In this document: positions 34,244-42,684 of the stretch, one piece after another
Numbering within the stretch: the first letter of the stretch is position 1
Layout of the letters: every line of letters starts with the position of its first letter
From: JASBTN01 sp965228805
GTDB lineage: Bacteria; Pseudomonadota; Alphaproteobacteria; Rhodobacterales; Rhodobacteraceae
Direction of reading: 5' to 3'
Length of the DNA stretch: 64,000 bases
Assembly: GCF_965228805.1 (NCBI RefSeq)
Contig: NZ_CBDDIE010000003.1
Span: 496,001 to 560,000 of the forward strand
Notes under the pieces: generated by a model
Database searches by the model: none
What the model saw: only the letters and a program-made list of their open reading frames with translations
What the model was told of the DNA's origin: nothing
Position numbers and translations under genes: made by a program

Positions 34244-34290
34244 GTGCTCCATTAACCATGCCCCGCCACGCCAGGAAGCCGTTGTGACGG
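34244..34290 (-). promoter_or_regulatory. SAM/SAH riboswitch in front of metK
   Basis: On the minus strand the leader reads TCACAACGGCTTCCTGGCGT followed by a GC-rich linker and then TGGAGCA (34245-34251) directly before metK. The first part matches the conserved SAM/SAH riboswitch core as I know it, and the GGAG of the second part is the metK ribosome site. GCTTCC can pair with GGAGC to form the H-type pseudoknot that hides the ribosome site when ligand is bound. This class is described only from Rhodobacterales metK leaders, which supports the taxonomic reading. Confidence 0.9.
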
Positions 34291-34306
34291 GTGTGATCCG
34301 TTCGCG

Positions 34307-35797
34307 TTACATCCGCCCTGCGCCAGCGTCAATCACATTTCGTTGCCGCCGGAGGATGAACCCCAGACCGCCGCATAGCAGCAGCAGGATTAACGGCAGG
34401 TTACCCCAGCGCGAATAGATCGTTTCAGGCAGGGCCGCAGGCAGGGCTGCGTCAATATGACCAGCCCGTCCCAACCCCAAAGAGGCCAACACGCGCCCAT
34501 CCGGCGCGATCACCGCGCTGATCCCGGTATTGGCGGCGCGCACGAAGGGCAGCCCCATCTCCACCGCGCGCATACGCGCCTGGGCCAGGTGCTGCTGCGG
34601 CCCCGAAAACGTGCCGAACCAGGCGTCATTGGTGATCTGCAGGATCCAGCCCGCCCGTTCGGAGACCGCGCGCAGGTCGCGGGCAAAGATCGCCTCATAA
34701 CAGATCAGCGGCAGGGCCGTGCCTGCGTCGCCAAGGTCAAGAAGCCGCGCACCCGGGCCGGGCGAATAGCCATAGCCGCGCTGCGAGGCAAAGGCGGTGA
34801 TGCCCACCGTCGCCAAGACATTGCCGCCGGGGATGTACTCGCCAAAGGGCACCAGATGCGCCTTGTCATAAACATCCTGCAGCGCACCATCCGCACCGAT
34901 GACAGCCATGGAGTTGTAATAGCGACCCGCCTCGGCGCGCTGGATGCCCAGCACCACCGGGGCCTGCGCCGCCTCTGCAGCGCGGCGCAACACCGGATCA
35001 GCATGGCGCAGCAGATAGGGCAGCGCGGTTTCGGGCCAGATCACCAGATCGGGGCGCCGCTCCGCCGGGGCGGCGGAATACGCGATCTGCCGTTCGACAA
35101 ATTCCAACGCGTGATCGGGATCCCACTTGAGGTGCTGGGCAGCATTGGGCTGCACCAGGCGCAGGACGATGTCGGTATTGCTCACCGGCACCTCACGCAG
35201 GCTGCCACCCAGCCAGGCCAAACCCAGCGCGGCGATGGCCAAACCAGCCGCCAGTCGTCGGGTTGCCAGCGCCATCGCAAGGCCGAAAGTCAGGAAGGTC
35301 AGCCCCGCCGCTCCGATAAAGGCCGCGCTCTGCGCAACCGGCGTGTCGATCCACACCAGGCCCGGCTCGCCCCAGGGAAAGCCGGTGAACAGCCAGCCGC
35401 GCAGCAGTTCCGCGGCGCTCATGAGGAAAGGCCAGGACCAGCGGCCGAACCGCGCGGACAGACCCGAAGCCACGCCCCAGAACAGCGCAAGCCCCCCCGC
35501 CATCAACACAATGGCAAAGGGCGCCATCCAGCCGTGGCGCCAGGGGTCTACAAAAAAGGGCTGCACGATCCAGATCAGCGTAAGCGCGAAATAGCCCGCC
35601 CCCAGCGCCCAGCCACGACCGGCAGCCATGCGCCAGCCTTCGGCGCGGCTGATCAGCCAAACGCCGACTGCCAGCCCCAGAACCGTCGCGGGCCACAGCC
35701 CGAACGGTGCCTGGCCCAGCGCCGCCGCGGCCCCGGCCAGCCCCGCCCAGAGCACGCCGCGCTCAGGCCTCAGGTTACCCTTCGGTCGCCACGCCAC
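34307..35797 (-). CDS. lnt: Apolipoprotein N-acyltransferase
   Basis: Adds the third acyl chain to bacterial lipoproteins in the inner membrane. 496 residues: an N-terminal block of about six helices, a periplasmic nitrilase domain (from about residue 215), and a C-terminal anchor (LPLILLLLCGGLGFILRR). The catalytic triad is visible as Glu in VIWPETALPYLL, Lys in YDKAHLVPFGEYIPGG, and Cys in PLICYEAIFARDL. It starts with GTG at 35797 and overlaps the corC-like gene by 23 nt. metK's riboswitch begins 17 nt after its stop, so metK's promoter probably lies inside lnt. Confidence 0.95.
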   Translation of the reverse strand: MAWRPKGNLRPERGVLWAGLAGAAAALGQAPFGLWPATVLGLAVGVWLISRAEGWRMAAGRGWALGAGYFALTLIWIVQPFFVDPWRHGWMAPFAIVLMAGGLALFWGVASGLSARFGRWSWPFLMSAAELLRGWLFTGFPWGEPGLVWIDTPVAQSAAFIGAAGLTFLTFGLAMALATRRLAAGLAIAALGLAWLGGSLREVPVSNTDIVLRLVQPNAAQHLKWDPDHALEFVERQIAYSAAPAERRPDLVIWPETALPYLLRHADPVLRRAAEAAQAPVVLGIQRAEAGRYYNSMAVIGADGALQDVYDKAHLVPFGEYIPGGNVLATVGITAFASQRGYGYSPGPGARLLDLGDAGTALPLICYEAIFARDLRAVSERAGWILQITNDAWFGTFSGPQQHLAQARMRAVEMGLPFVRAANTGISAVIAPDGRVLASLGLGRAGHIDAALPAALPETIYSRWGNLPLILLLLCGGLGFILRRQRNVIDAGAGRM

Positions 35798-36659
35798 CGT
35801 GCAACCTTACGCGCAATCGCTTGATCCGACGCGGATCGGCATCGACCACCTCGAACTCCACACCTTCGGGATGGGGGATCATCTCGCCCCGCGCGGGCAC
35901 GTGCCCGGACAGCAGGAAGACCAACCCGCCCAGGGTGTCGACCTCCTCGTCATCCTCATCCATCCCATGCAGGCGCATACCGATTTCGGCCTCGAACTCC
36001 TCCAGCGGCGCCTTGGCCTCGGCCAGGTAGCAGCCGGGTTTCTCGGCCACCCAGAGCGCACCTTCCTCAAGGTCGTGCTCATCCTCGATCTCACCAATGA
36101 CCTGTTCGATCAGGTCCTCGATGGTCACCAGCCCGTCCACGCCGCCATATTCGTCGATCACCAAGGCCATGTGGATACGTTCTGCCTGCATCTTCTGCAG
36201 CAGAACCCCGATCGGCATGGAGGGCGGCACGTATTGCAACGGACGCAGCAACCCGCGCAGGTCATATTCGGCGCCGGAACCGTTGAACCCGTGGCCCAGC
36301 GCGAAATCCTTCAGGTGGACGAAGCCGCAGGGACTGTCCAAAGTGCCCTCGAACACCGGCAGACGGGTCAGGCCGCTGTCGCGAAACAGCTCCACCAACT
36401 CGTCCTTTTCGATCTCCACGGGGGCCGAAACAATCTCGGCCTTGGGCACCGCGACATCCTCGACCCGCATGCGTCGCAGGTTCATCATGCCCGGTGCGGG
36501 CGTCACATGGGCGGGCTCCGGCGCCTCCGGCACCTCCTCGCCCGCGTCCGAGGGGCTGAGCGCCCCGATGATCCGGCTGAAAAAGCCGTGCTGACTGTCG
36601 TCATCCTGAACCGGCGCGCCCCGCGCCGCCGCAGACGATCCCTCGATACTGTCGCCCAT
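35775..36659 (-). CDS. CorC/HlyC family CBS-domain protein
   Basis: A 294-residue cytoplasmic protein with a disordered start (MGDSIEGSSAAARGAPVQDD), two CBS domains (about residues 60-185, with RLPVFEGTLDSPCGFVHLKD and HMALVIDEYGGVDGLVTIED), and a C-terminal CorC_HlyC/TerC-like transporter-associated domain (LGGLVFLLSGHVPARGE to FEVVDADPRRIKRLRV). Homologues are called CorC or hemolysin C and are linked to magnesium/cobalt efflux. The start MGDS at 36659 has AAAGGA before it. It belongs to the classic miaB-phoH-ybeY-corC-lnt order. Confidence 0.93.
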   Translation of the reverse strand: MGDSIEGSSAAARGAPVQDDDSQHGFFSRIIGALSPSDAGEEVPEAPEPAHVTPAPGMMNLRRMRVEDVAVPKAEIVSAPVEIEKDELVELFRDSGLTRLPVFEGTLDSPCGFVHLKDFALGHGFNGSGAEYDLRGLLRPLQYVPPSMPIGVLLQKMQAERIHMALVIDEYGGVDGLVTIEDLIEQVIGEIEDEHDLEEGALWVAEKPGCYLAEAKAPLEEFEAEIGMRLHGMDEDDEEVDTLGGLVFLLSGHVPARGEMIPHPEGVEFEVVDADPRRIKRLRVRLHGGVATEG

Positions 36660-36691
36660 CTTTCCTTTCCACCGGCGCGGAATTGCGCCCA

Positions 36692-37186
36692 CTAACCTTC
36701 ATATGGGTTCGAAATCCCCAGATTGCCAAGGATTTCCACCTCCAAACCTTCCATCAACCCTGCATCTTTGTCGTTAATGTGGTCATAACCCAACAGATGC
36801 AGGGTGCCATGGACCAGCAAATGGGTCACATGGATGTCGAATGCCTTACCCTGTTCGGCGGCCTCCCGCGCACAGGTCTCGTAGGCAATTGCGATGTCCC
36901 CCAGCTCCAGCGGTTCCCCCGGAAAGTCGGGTTCGGCCCGTTCTGGCGCCTCCCCCGGCGCCTCTGCCCCGCGTTCCTCCGACGGCCAGGAGAGCACGTT
37001 GGTCGCCTTGCCCTTGTCACGAAATTCCCCATTCAACTCGGCAATGCGCGCATCGTCACAGGCCAGCAAGGACACGTCCCACTCCTCGCCATAGCCCAGG
37101 TGCGCCATCACGGCACCACAGGCCCGCGCGGCCAGAGCCTCCAGCCCGTCCCAGCGCGCATCTTCCAGAACCAGATCGACAGTCAT
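36692..37186 (-). CDS. ybeY: rRNA maturation endoribonuclease YbeY
   Basis: Metal-dependent endonuclease for 16S rRNA 3' maturation and 70S quality control. 164 residues. The zinc motif HLLVHGTLHLLGYDHIND (HGxLHLxGYDH) is complete near residue 125. The central part has WDVSLLACDDARIAELNGEF and FRDKGKATNVLSWPSEE. The start MTVDLVLEDARWDG at 37186 is used; codons further upstream fall in the palindromic element at 37190-37236. phoH lies 88 nt upstream, unusually far for this operon because of that element. Confidence 0.95.
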   Translation of the reverse strand: MTVDLVLEDARWDGLEALAARACGAVMAHLGYGEEWDVSLLACDDARIAELNGEFRDKGKATNVLSWPSEERGAEAPGEAPERAEPDFPGEPLELGDIAIAYETCAREAAEQGKAFDIHVTHLLVHGTLHLLGYDHINDKDAGLMEGLEVEILGNLGISNPYEG

Positions 37187-37189
37187 GCT

Positions 37190-37236
37190 TTCATCTTTCC
37201 GGAAATATCCTGGGGGGTTTGGGGGGCTAGCCCCCC
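37190..37236 (-). repeat. REP-like palindromic element between phoH and ybeY
   Basis: The plus strand carries TTCATCTTTCCG (37190-37201), the reverse complement of the CGGAAAGATGAA found at 16528-16539. Close by is the perfect 16-nt palindrome GGGGGGCTAGCCCCCC (37221-37236), equivalent to the GGGGGC-TCT-GCCCCC hairpin of the other copy. In both places a C-run hairpin precedes a T-rich stretch and the GGAAAGATGAA motif. Here the motif falls just before the ybeY start. Confidence 0.7.
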
Positions 37237-37274
37237 ATTCCACCAATCAAGCGTGGCGCAGCCACACCGTCGGG

Positions 37275-38336
37275 TCACGCCTGTTTGGCGATATCCGCCG
37301 CGTCATAGGCCTCGATGATCCTGGCTACAAGCGGATGACGCACCACGTCCTTGGCGGTAAAGTAGTTGAAGGCAATCTGGTCGATACCCTTCAAGAGCCC
37401 CTCGGCATCGCGCAGACCGGATTGCACGCCGCGCGGCAGGTCGACCTGGCTGCGGTCGCCAGTAATGACCATGCGGCTCCCCTCGCCCAGACGGGTCAAG
37501 AACATCTTCATCTGCATCGTGGTCGCGTTCTGCGCCTCATCGAGCACCACAAAGGCGTTGGACAGGGTGCGCCCGCGCATGAAGGCGAGCGGCGCGATCT
37601 CGATGCGTTTTTCTTCAATGAGCTTCGCCACCTGCTTGCCCGGCAGGAAATCATTCAGCGCATCATACAGCGGCTGCATATAAGGATCGACCTTGTCCTT
37701 CATGTCACCGGGCAGATAGCCCAGCTTCTCACCGGCCTCCACGGCGGGGCGGCTGAGGATGATCCGGTCCACGTGGCCGCCGATGAACATGTTCACCCCC
37801 ACGGCCACCGCCAGGTAGGTCTTGCCGGTGCCCGCCGGGCCGATGCCAAAGGCCAGCTCGTTCTTGAAAAGGCTCTGCACATAGGCCTTTTGCGCCTCGG
37901 TGCGCGGTTCGATCAGTTTCTTGCGCGTCTTGATCTCGACCCGACCGCCCTTGAACAGCTCCATCTGGTCGCCATCCCGCGCGCCGGTGTTCGCCTCGGA
38001 TCCGCCCATGCGGATTTCGCCATCAATGTCGCCTGCCTCGATCACCTTGCCGGTTTCCAGCCGCTGGTAAAGTGCCTGCAGCACTGCCGCCGCCTGGCCG
38101 CGCGCCTCGCCTTCGCCGATCACGGCCAGCTGGTTGCCGCGGCGGATGATCTGGACCGAGAGCTGATGTTCGATCTGGGCAAGGTTGCGGTCGAACTCAC
38201 CGCAAAGGTCGATCAGAAGCCGGTTGTCGGGAAACTCCATCAGGGTTTCATGCACATGTTCAGGTGGCGTATCCGATGTCGGCGGGGTCAGAGCGTCAAT
38301 GCCCAAATCTTTCTCCGTTCCAGAGGGTGGTTTCAT
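37275..38336 (-). CDS. phoH: PhoH family P-loop ATPase
   Basis: A PhoH-like protein of 353 residues: a KH-like N-terminal domain (about residues 25-95, LSVQIIRRGNQLAVIGEGEA) and the PhoH ATPase/helicase-like domain with Walker A FGIGPAGTGKTYLAVAVGVN near residue 155, Walker B NAFVVLDEAQNAT, and the sensor MVITGDRSQVDLPRG. It is thought to act on RNA together with YbeY. The start MKPPSGTEKDLG at 38336 is chosen; the long upstream frame is antisense noise through the OmpA/lipoprotein region. Confidence 0.95.
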   Translation of the reverse strand: MKPPSGTEKDLGIDALTPPTSDTPPEHVHETLMEFPDNRLLIDLCGEFDRNLAQIEHQLSVQIIRRGNQLAVIGEGEARGQAAAVLQALYQRLETGKVIEAGDIDGEIRMGGSEANTGARDGDQMELFKGGRVEIKTRKKLIEPRTEAQKAYVQSLFKNELAFGIGPAGTGKTYLAVAVGVNMFIGGHVDRIILSRPAVEAGEKLGYLPGDMKDKVDPYMQPLYDALNDFLPGKQVAKLIEEKRIEIAPLAFMRGRTLSNAFVVLDEAQNATTMQMKMFLTRLGEGSRMVITGDRSQVDLPRGVQSGLRDAEGLLKGIDQIAFNYFTAKDVVRHPLVARIIEAYDAADIAKQA

Positions 38337-38406
38337 CCTGATGGTGCCAAGCCCACACGGGGTGCGCAAGCCCGCAAAACAAAACTTCACGGGATTGATA
38401 CAAGAA

Positions 38407-38431
38407 CGGCCGCCGGAAACCCCGGCGGCCG
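38407..38431 (-). terminator. Hairpin after the lipoprotein gene
   Basis: CGGCCGCCGG (38407-38416) pairs with 38422-38431. It lies between the lipoprotein stop (38464) and the phoH start (38336). On the minus strand it is followed by TTCTTGTAT, a weak T-run, so some read-through into phoH is likely. Confidence 0.6.
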
Positions 38432-38463
38432 CTGTTCCTGGCGATATGTGAGCGGGTGGCCAC

Positions 38464-38823
38464 TCAGCTGCCATTGTCCGGGACGTAATCGCGAATGCCG
38501 GGGTTGTCCGACTGGTAATCGCCCACCACCGTGCCCGGTGCGTGATTGTCATCGCAAACCGGCAGGCCCGATTTCGGATCGAACCGACGCCCAGCATAGC
38601 CTTCGACACCATCGTCGATCATCCAGCCCTGGCAGCCATCGGGATCATAGACGATCGCGGCCTGGCCGTCGGCGATATTGGCCGCGTCCCGGCCACGGTC
38701 CTGATTGGTGGCAATGACCGAGTTCGGGTTGCCATTATAGGCCTGCAGGCCCTGACCTTCGACACAGGCCGACAGGGTCAGGGAGGCACCGATCAGGGCA
38801 AAGGGAAGAATACGCTTCATCAT
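38464..38823 (-). CDS. Small lipoprotein with a DGC-x-W domain
   Basis: A 119-residue outer-membrane-type lipoprotein: signal MMKRILPFALIGASLTLSAC with lipobox LSAC, lipidated cysteine at residue 20. The mature part contains YDPDGCQGWMIDDGVEGYAG followed by RRFDPKSGLPVCDD. The same pattern (DGC, W, D-G, EGY, R-x-DP-x-x-G-x-PVC) is found in the neighbouring OmpA-family protein. Two conserved cysteines likely form a disulfide. Its start overlaps the stop of that gene by 4 nt, so the pair is coupled. Confidence 0.85.
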   Translation of the reverse strand: MMKRILPFALIGASLTLSACVEGQGLQAYNGNPNSVIATNQDRGRDAANIADGQAAIVYDPDGCQGWMIDDGVEGYAGRRFDPKSGLPVCDDNHAPGTVVGDYQSDNPGIRDYVPDNGS

Positions 38824-39398
38824 TTGTCATCCCACGTGTAGCACACCACCTCGACGCGGCGGTTCTTCTGCATGTTGGCGGCGCTGTCATTGGGCGCGAC
38901 CGGGCGGCGTTCGCCATAGCCGATCTCGCGCTCGACCACGGCGCCGACGGAACGGGCCACCTTGGCGACCGACCGCGCACGGCGCTGCGACAGGCGCATG
39001 TTGTATTCATCCGAGGCACGGCTGTCGGTATGGCCGTAGATGGCGTAGCCGAAGGCGCCGGCATTGCGGAAGAAATTCTCCAACCGCGCTTTGCCCGAAG
39101 CGGTCAGCCGGTGGCTGTCGGTCGCGAACAACGTATCGGTGTTTTCGGTCAGACAGACATTCTTTTCCAGGCAGACCGGGCGGCCGGTTTCCGGGTCAAC
39201 GCGGTCCAGCATGTAGCCTTCCAGCCCGCCGTCAGCCCACCAATGCATGCAGCCATCATAGTCCACCCAGAGGCCCCAGTTCACAGTGCCCGCGGTCGGC
39301 GGAGGCGAACTCTGCGCCTGGGCCGGAGCCGCCAATCCCAGCGACAGGGCTGCAACAGCCATCGCGCCGGACATTACTTTGCCAATTCTCTTCACCAC
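38820..39398 (-). CDS. OmpA family outer-membrane protein
   Basis: A 192-residue exported protein. The signal peptide ends APAQAQ near residue 29. Next comes a short domain WVDYDGCMHWWADGGLEGYM / LDRVDPETGRPVC shared with the lipoprotein downstream. The C-terminal OmpA/MotB peptidoglycan-binding domain (residues 85-190) has FATDSHRLTASGKARLENFF, IYGHTDSRASDEYNMRLSQR and the ending NRRVEVVCY. The conserved Asp and Arg that bind diaminopimelate (TDSRASDEYNMRLSQRR) are present. The pair is placed between miaB and phoH. Confidence 0.9.
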   Translation of the reverse strand: MVKRIGKVMSGAMAVAALSLGLAAPAQAQSSPPPTAGTVNWGLWVDYDGCMHWWADGGLEGYMLDRVDPETGRPVCLEKNVCLTENTDTLFATDSHRLTASGKARLENFFRNAGAFGYAIYGHTDSRASDEYNMRLSQRRARSVAKVARSVGAVVEREIGYGERRPVAPNDSAANMQKNRRVEVVCYTWDDK

Positions 39399-39661
39399 TA
39401 TCCCCCATCTGATCTAATTCCCGGGGGCCATATGCCTCGGGTCAGCTTTGTCACGATGTGTGGACAACTTTAGCAAGTTTCGTGCGTATTGGAAGAAAGT
39501 TTTACCAGATATTGTGGCTAATTGGTTAACGATACCAAGGCGAAGCTGGTATTGTTTCCCCAAGCCGGAACAGTTTCCCCGAAATCTCATGAGGTTGAGG
39601 CGGCAGGGCGATTTCGCTCTCCGCAAGAGCCTACCGGGGCGGAATCGGCCCGACCGGACAG

Positions 39662-40984
39662 TCAGTCGACCAGCTCGCCGCCCAGCGAATTCGGCCCGCT
39701 TTCGGTGATGCGCACCCGGCGCAGGTCGCCCTTCTGCACGTTCGGGGCCTGCACGTAGACCGCATGCAGATGATCGGACTTGCCGACCATCTGACCGTCC
39801 AGTCGGCCCGGCTTTTCAAACAGCACACCGACCTCCTGGCCGACCATCGCATCCTGCACTGCACGCTGCTGCTCGGTGATCAGCGCCTGCAACTCGTAAA
39901 GCCGTTGACTGGCCACCGCGTCATCCACCTGCGCGCGTTCGGCGGCAGGCGTGCCGGGGCGGGTCGAGTATTTGAAGGAAAACGCCTGACCGTATTGCAC
40001 CTCACGGATCAGGTCCATCGTGGCCTGGAAATCCGCATCGCTTTCTTCCGGGAAGCCAACGATGAAATCACCCGAGATCAGGATGTCGGGCCGGGCGGCC
40101 CGAATGCGTTCGATCAGGCGCAGATAGCTGTCAGCCGTATGTGAGCGGTTCATGCGTTTCAGGATGAAATCCGAGCCCGACTGCACCGGCAGATGCAGGT
40201 AGGGCATCAGTTTCTTGCAGTCGCCATGCGCCTCGATCAGCGCGTCGTCCATGTCGTTGGGGTGCGAGGTGGTGAAGCGGATACGCTCCAGCCCGTCGAC
40301 ATCATTCAGCGCCCAAATCAGTTTCGCCAGAGACCAATCCCCATCCGGGCCCTGGCCGTGGTAGCCATTCACGTTCTGGCCCAAGAGAGTAATCTCGCGC
40401 ACGCCACGTTCGACCAGCTCGTTCGCTTCGCGCAGGATGCGTTCGACCGGGCGGCTGACCTCGGCACCGCGGGTATAGGGCACGACACAGAAGGCGCAGA
40501 ACTTGTCGCAGCCCTCCTGCACGGTCAAAAACGCGGTCGGGTTGCGCTGCGGCAGCGGGCGTTTGGGCAGGTGCTCGAACTTGTCCTCTTCGGGAAAATC
40601 CGTATCCAGCGCCTTTTCGCCCTTCTTCACCTGCTCCATCATCGAGGGCAGGCGGTGATAGGTCTGCGGGCCGACCACCAGGTCGACCATGGGCTGACGG
40701 CGCATGATCTCTTCGCCCTCGGCCTGGGCCACGCAACCGGCAACGCCGATCTTCAGGTCCGGTTTCTCGGCTTTCAGCCCCTTGTAGCGGCCCAGTTCCG
40801 AATAGACCTTTTCGGCCGCCTTTTCGCGAATGTGGCAGGTGTTCAAGAGGATCATGTCCGCGTCATCGGGGCTGTCCGTCTGCTCATACCCGTCCGCGCC
40901 CAGCGCTTCGGCCATGCGTTCGCTGTCATAGACGTTCATCTGGCAGCCATAGGTACGGATGAAGAGTTTCTTCGGATCGGACAT
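39662..40984 (-). CDS. miaB: tRNA-i6A37 methylthiotransferase MiaB
   Basis: Radical-SAM enzyme that adds the 2-methylthio group to i6A37 in tRNAs reading UNN codons. 440 residues. The N-terminal cluster cysteines are in RTYGCQMNVYDSERM, LLNTCHIREKA and VAGCVAQAEG; the radical-SAM motif is CDKFCAFCVVPYTRG near residue 158. A TRAM domain closes the protein (VGVLFEKPGRLDGQMVGKSD). It heads the miaB-...-phoH-ybeY-corC-lnt-metK series, all on the minus strand, but the 263-nt gap and the OmpA/lipoprotein pair interrupt the usual tight operon. Confidence 0.96.
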   Translation of the reverse strand: MSDPKKLFIRTYGCQMNVYDSERMAEALGADGYEQTDSPDDADMILLNTCHIREKAAEKVYSELGRYKGLKAEKPDLKIGVAGCVAQAEGEEIMRRQPMVDLVVGPQTYHRLPSMMEQVKKGEKALDTDFPEEDKFEHLPKRPLPQRNPTAFLTVQEGCDKFCAFCVVPYTRGAEVSRPVERILREANELVERGVREITLLGQNVNGYHGQGPDGDWSLAKLIWALNDVDGLERIRFTTSHPNDMDDALIEAHGDCKKLMPYLHLPVQSGSDFILKRMNRSHTADSYLRLIERIRAARPDILISGDFIVGFPEESDADFQATMDLIREVQYGQAFSFKYSTRPGTPAAERAQVDDAVASQRLYELQALITEQQRAVQDAMVGQEVGVLFEKPGRLDGQMVGKSDHLHAVYVQAPNVQKGDLRRVRITESGPNSLGGELVD

Positions 40985-41071
40985 GTGACGGATTCCCGGC
41001 TTGGATCAGGCGGCGGTTCTACAGCAAGCCCCGCCTGTCTGCAATGTCTGCCGAACCGGTGTTACAGCCGC

Positions 41072-42607
41072 CTATTCGGCGGCCAGTACGCTGGCGGGGG
41101 TGGTGTCGAAGATCGCCACGCCCTGACGCAGCTCACCCGCCACCTGTTCGAGACGCCCGGCGGTTTCCTCGACGCGGGCGGAAATGCCGCTGACCTCACG
41201 CGCGGTGGCGGCCACGCCGGACAGCAGCTGCTCCAACGCGCCGACCGACCGGTGCTGACCGCCCGCCTCCTCGGCAATCGTGCCCAACGCCCGGGACAGC
41301 TCGCTGACGATCTCCACCAGCGCTTCGACCGAACCGTGCGCCGAGCGCGCCTGTTCGGCGCTCTCCGTCACCCGCGCGGCATTGGCGCCGGTCAGCTGGC
41401 GCACCTGGCTGGCGGCCTCGGTCACATGTTCGGCAAGCTTGCGCACTTCGCTGGCGACCACGGCGAAACCCGATCCGGCCTCGCCCGCGCGCGCGGCCTC
41501 GACCGAGGCGTTGAGCGATAGAAGCGAGGTCTGCATCGCGATGTCGTCGATCACCTGCATAAGCTTGGATATCTCGTCGAACCCATCGGCGACACCGGCG
41601 ATGCTGTCCTGCATGGCCGACATGTCGCGCCGGGCGGCCGCTTCGACCTGCCCCGCCTCCTCGATCCGCGCGGACAGGCCGGAGGCACGGGTCATCGTCG
41701 CCTCCAATGTCTCGGACAGGGCGCGCATGTCGCCGTCGACCTTGCCCAGCCGCGCCGCCTGGGGTCCCGCGCCCGCCTGCATGTCGCGCGCGCGCTGTCC
41801 CAGTTCGACAGCAGAGGTCTGGAACTCCCCCGCCGCCGCCGCGATGTCGGATACCATATGGGCAAAGCGCCCCATGGACAGGTTCAGGCTCTCGCGCATT
41901 TCGGCGAATGCGCCGCCGCCCTCACCATCCACCCGCGCGGACAGATCGCCCGCGGCCAGGGCCCGCACCGCCTGCGAGCTTTCATCCACCACCTGTTCGA
42001 CCACGGTGATGAAGGCATCCAGATGCTGCGCCACGGCGTCCAGCCGTGGATCCTCGAACCGGGTTTCGACCCTCGCGGACAGATCGCCATCCCCCGCCGC
42101 GCTGACCACTTGGCCGATCGACTGCGCAAGCCCGTCGATCAGAGCCTCGCGCGCCTCCTCCTGACGGGCGTTTTCAAGCGCAAGGTAAGCTTCGACCATC
42201 ACTGCATTCTCGCAATTGAGTGCCAACAGAAAGGCCTGGGATTGCTCCGGCTGTAGCCCCAGATACCAAGAGCTGCGTCGCACAAGGCTTTCCATGATCG
42301 CCCCGTGATAGTCGCGGTAGAGCAGCGTCGCCTCGACCTGTGTCACCCCCTTGGCCGCCAACCCCGATACCTGGGCCTGACGATGAGCGACATAGGCCGC
42401 GTCCATCTCGCCGGTCAGCACCTTCTGCATCGCGGTCAATTCCCGCTCAAGCGCAGCATTGCGGATGTGATGGGGTTCTTCGCTCTCCACCCGGGCCAGG
42501 TGGTCACGGGCAATCTGTTTCAGATCACCCGCAACGATGGTGTACACGTCTTGCCCCGCGTCGCGCATGGGCTCATCCCAGGCCGCCAGGAAGTGTTGCA
42601 GTTCCAT
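41072..42607 (-). CDS. Soluble methyl-accepting chemoreceptor with globin-like sensor
   Basis: A 511-residue receptor without membrane helices, so it should signal from the cytoplasm. Residues 1-150 look like a protoglobin/globin-coupled sensor fold (helical, with MQKVLTGEMDAAYVAHRQAQ and LLYRDYHGAIMESLVRR). Residues 170-250 contain two HAMP-like stretches (GDGDLSARVETRFEDPRLDA; AAGDLSARVDGEGGGAFAEM). The C-terminal signalling hairpin is canonical at its tip (MQTSLLSLNASVEAARAGEA). The usual heme-ligating histidine region (xVHxRIGL) reads VSGLAAKGV here, so heme binding is doubtful. It stands alone, far from che genes. Confidence 0.8.
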   Translation of the reverse strand: MELQHFLAAWDEPMRDAGQDVYTIVAGDLKQIARDHLARVESEEPHHIRNAALERELTAMQKVLTGEMDAAYVAHRQAQVSGLAAKGVTQVEATLLYRDYHGAIMESLVRRSSWYLGLQPEQSQAFLLALNCENAVMVEAYLALENARQEEAREALIDGLAQSIGQVVSAAGDGDLSARVETRFEDPRLDAVAQHLDAFITVVEQVVDESSQAVRALAAGDLSARVDGEGGGAFAEMRESLNLSMGRFAHMVSDIAAAAGEFQTSAVELGQRARDMQAGAGPQAARLGKVDGDMRALSETLEATMTRASGLSARIEEAGQVEAAARRDMSAMQDSIAGVADGFDEISKLMQVIDDIAMQTSLLSLNASVEAARAGEAGSGFAVVASEVRKLAEHVTEAASQVRQLTGANAARVTESAEQARSAHGSVEALVEIVSELSRALGTIAEEAGGQHRSVGALEQLLSGVAATAREVSGISARVEETAGRLEQVAGELRQGVAIFDTTPASVLAAE

Positions 42608-42684
42608 TGGTCCATACCTCGCAGGTCAGCTCCGTTGGCCTCACCATGCCAGAGCCTCCCTAAGCGGAAGTAAACGGTTCCCCG

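Noticed and set aside
37275..38612. 445-residue version of PhoH
   Set aside because: The first 92 residues overlap the terminator and lipoprotein genes antiparallel to no known domain; MKPPSG at 38336 fits family length.
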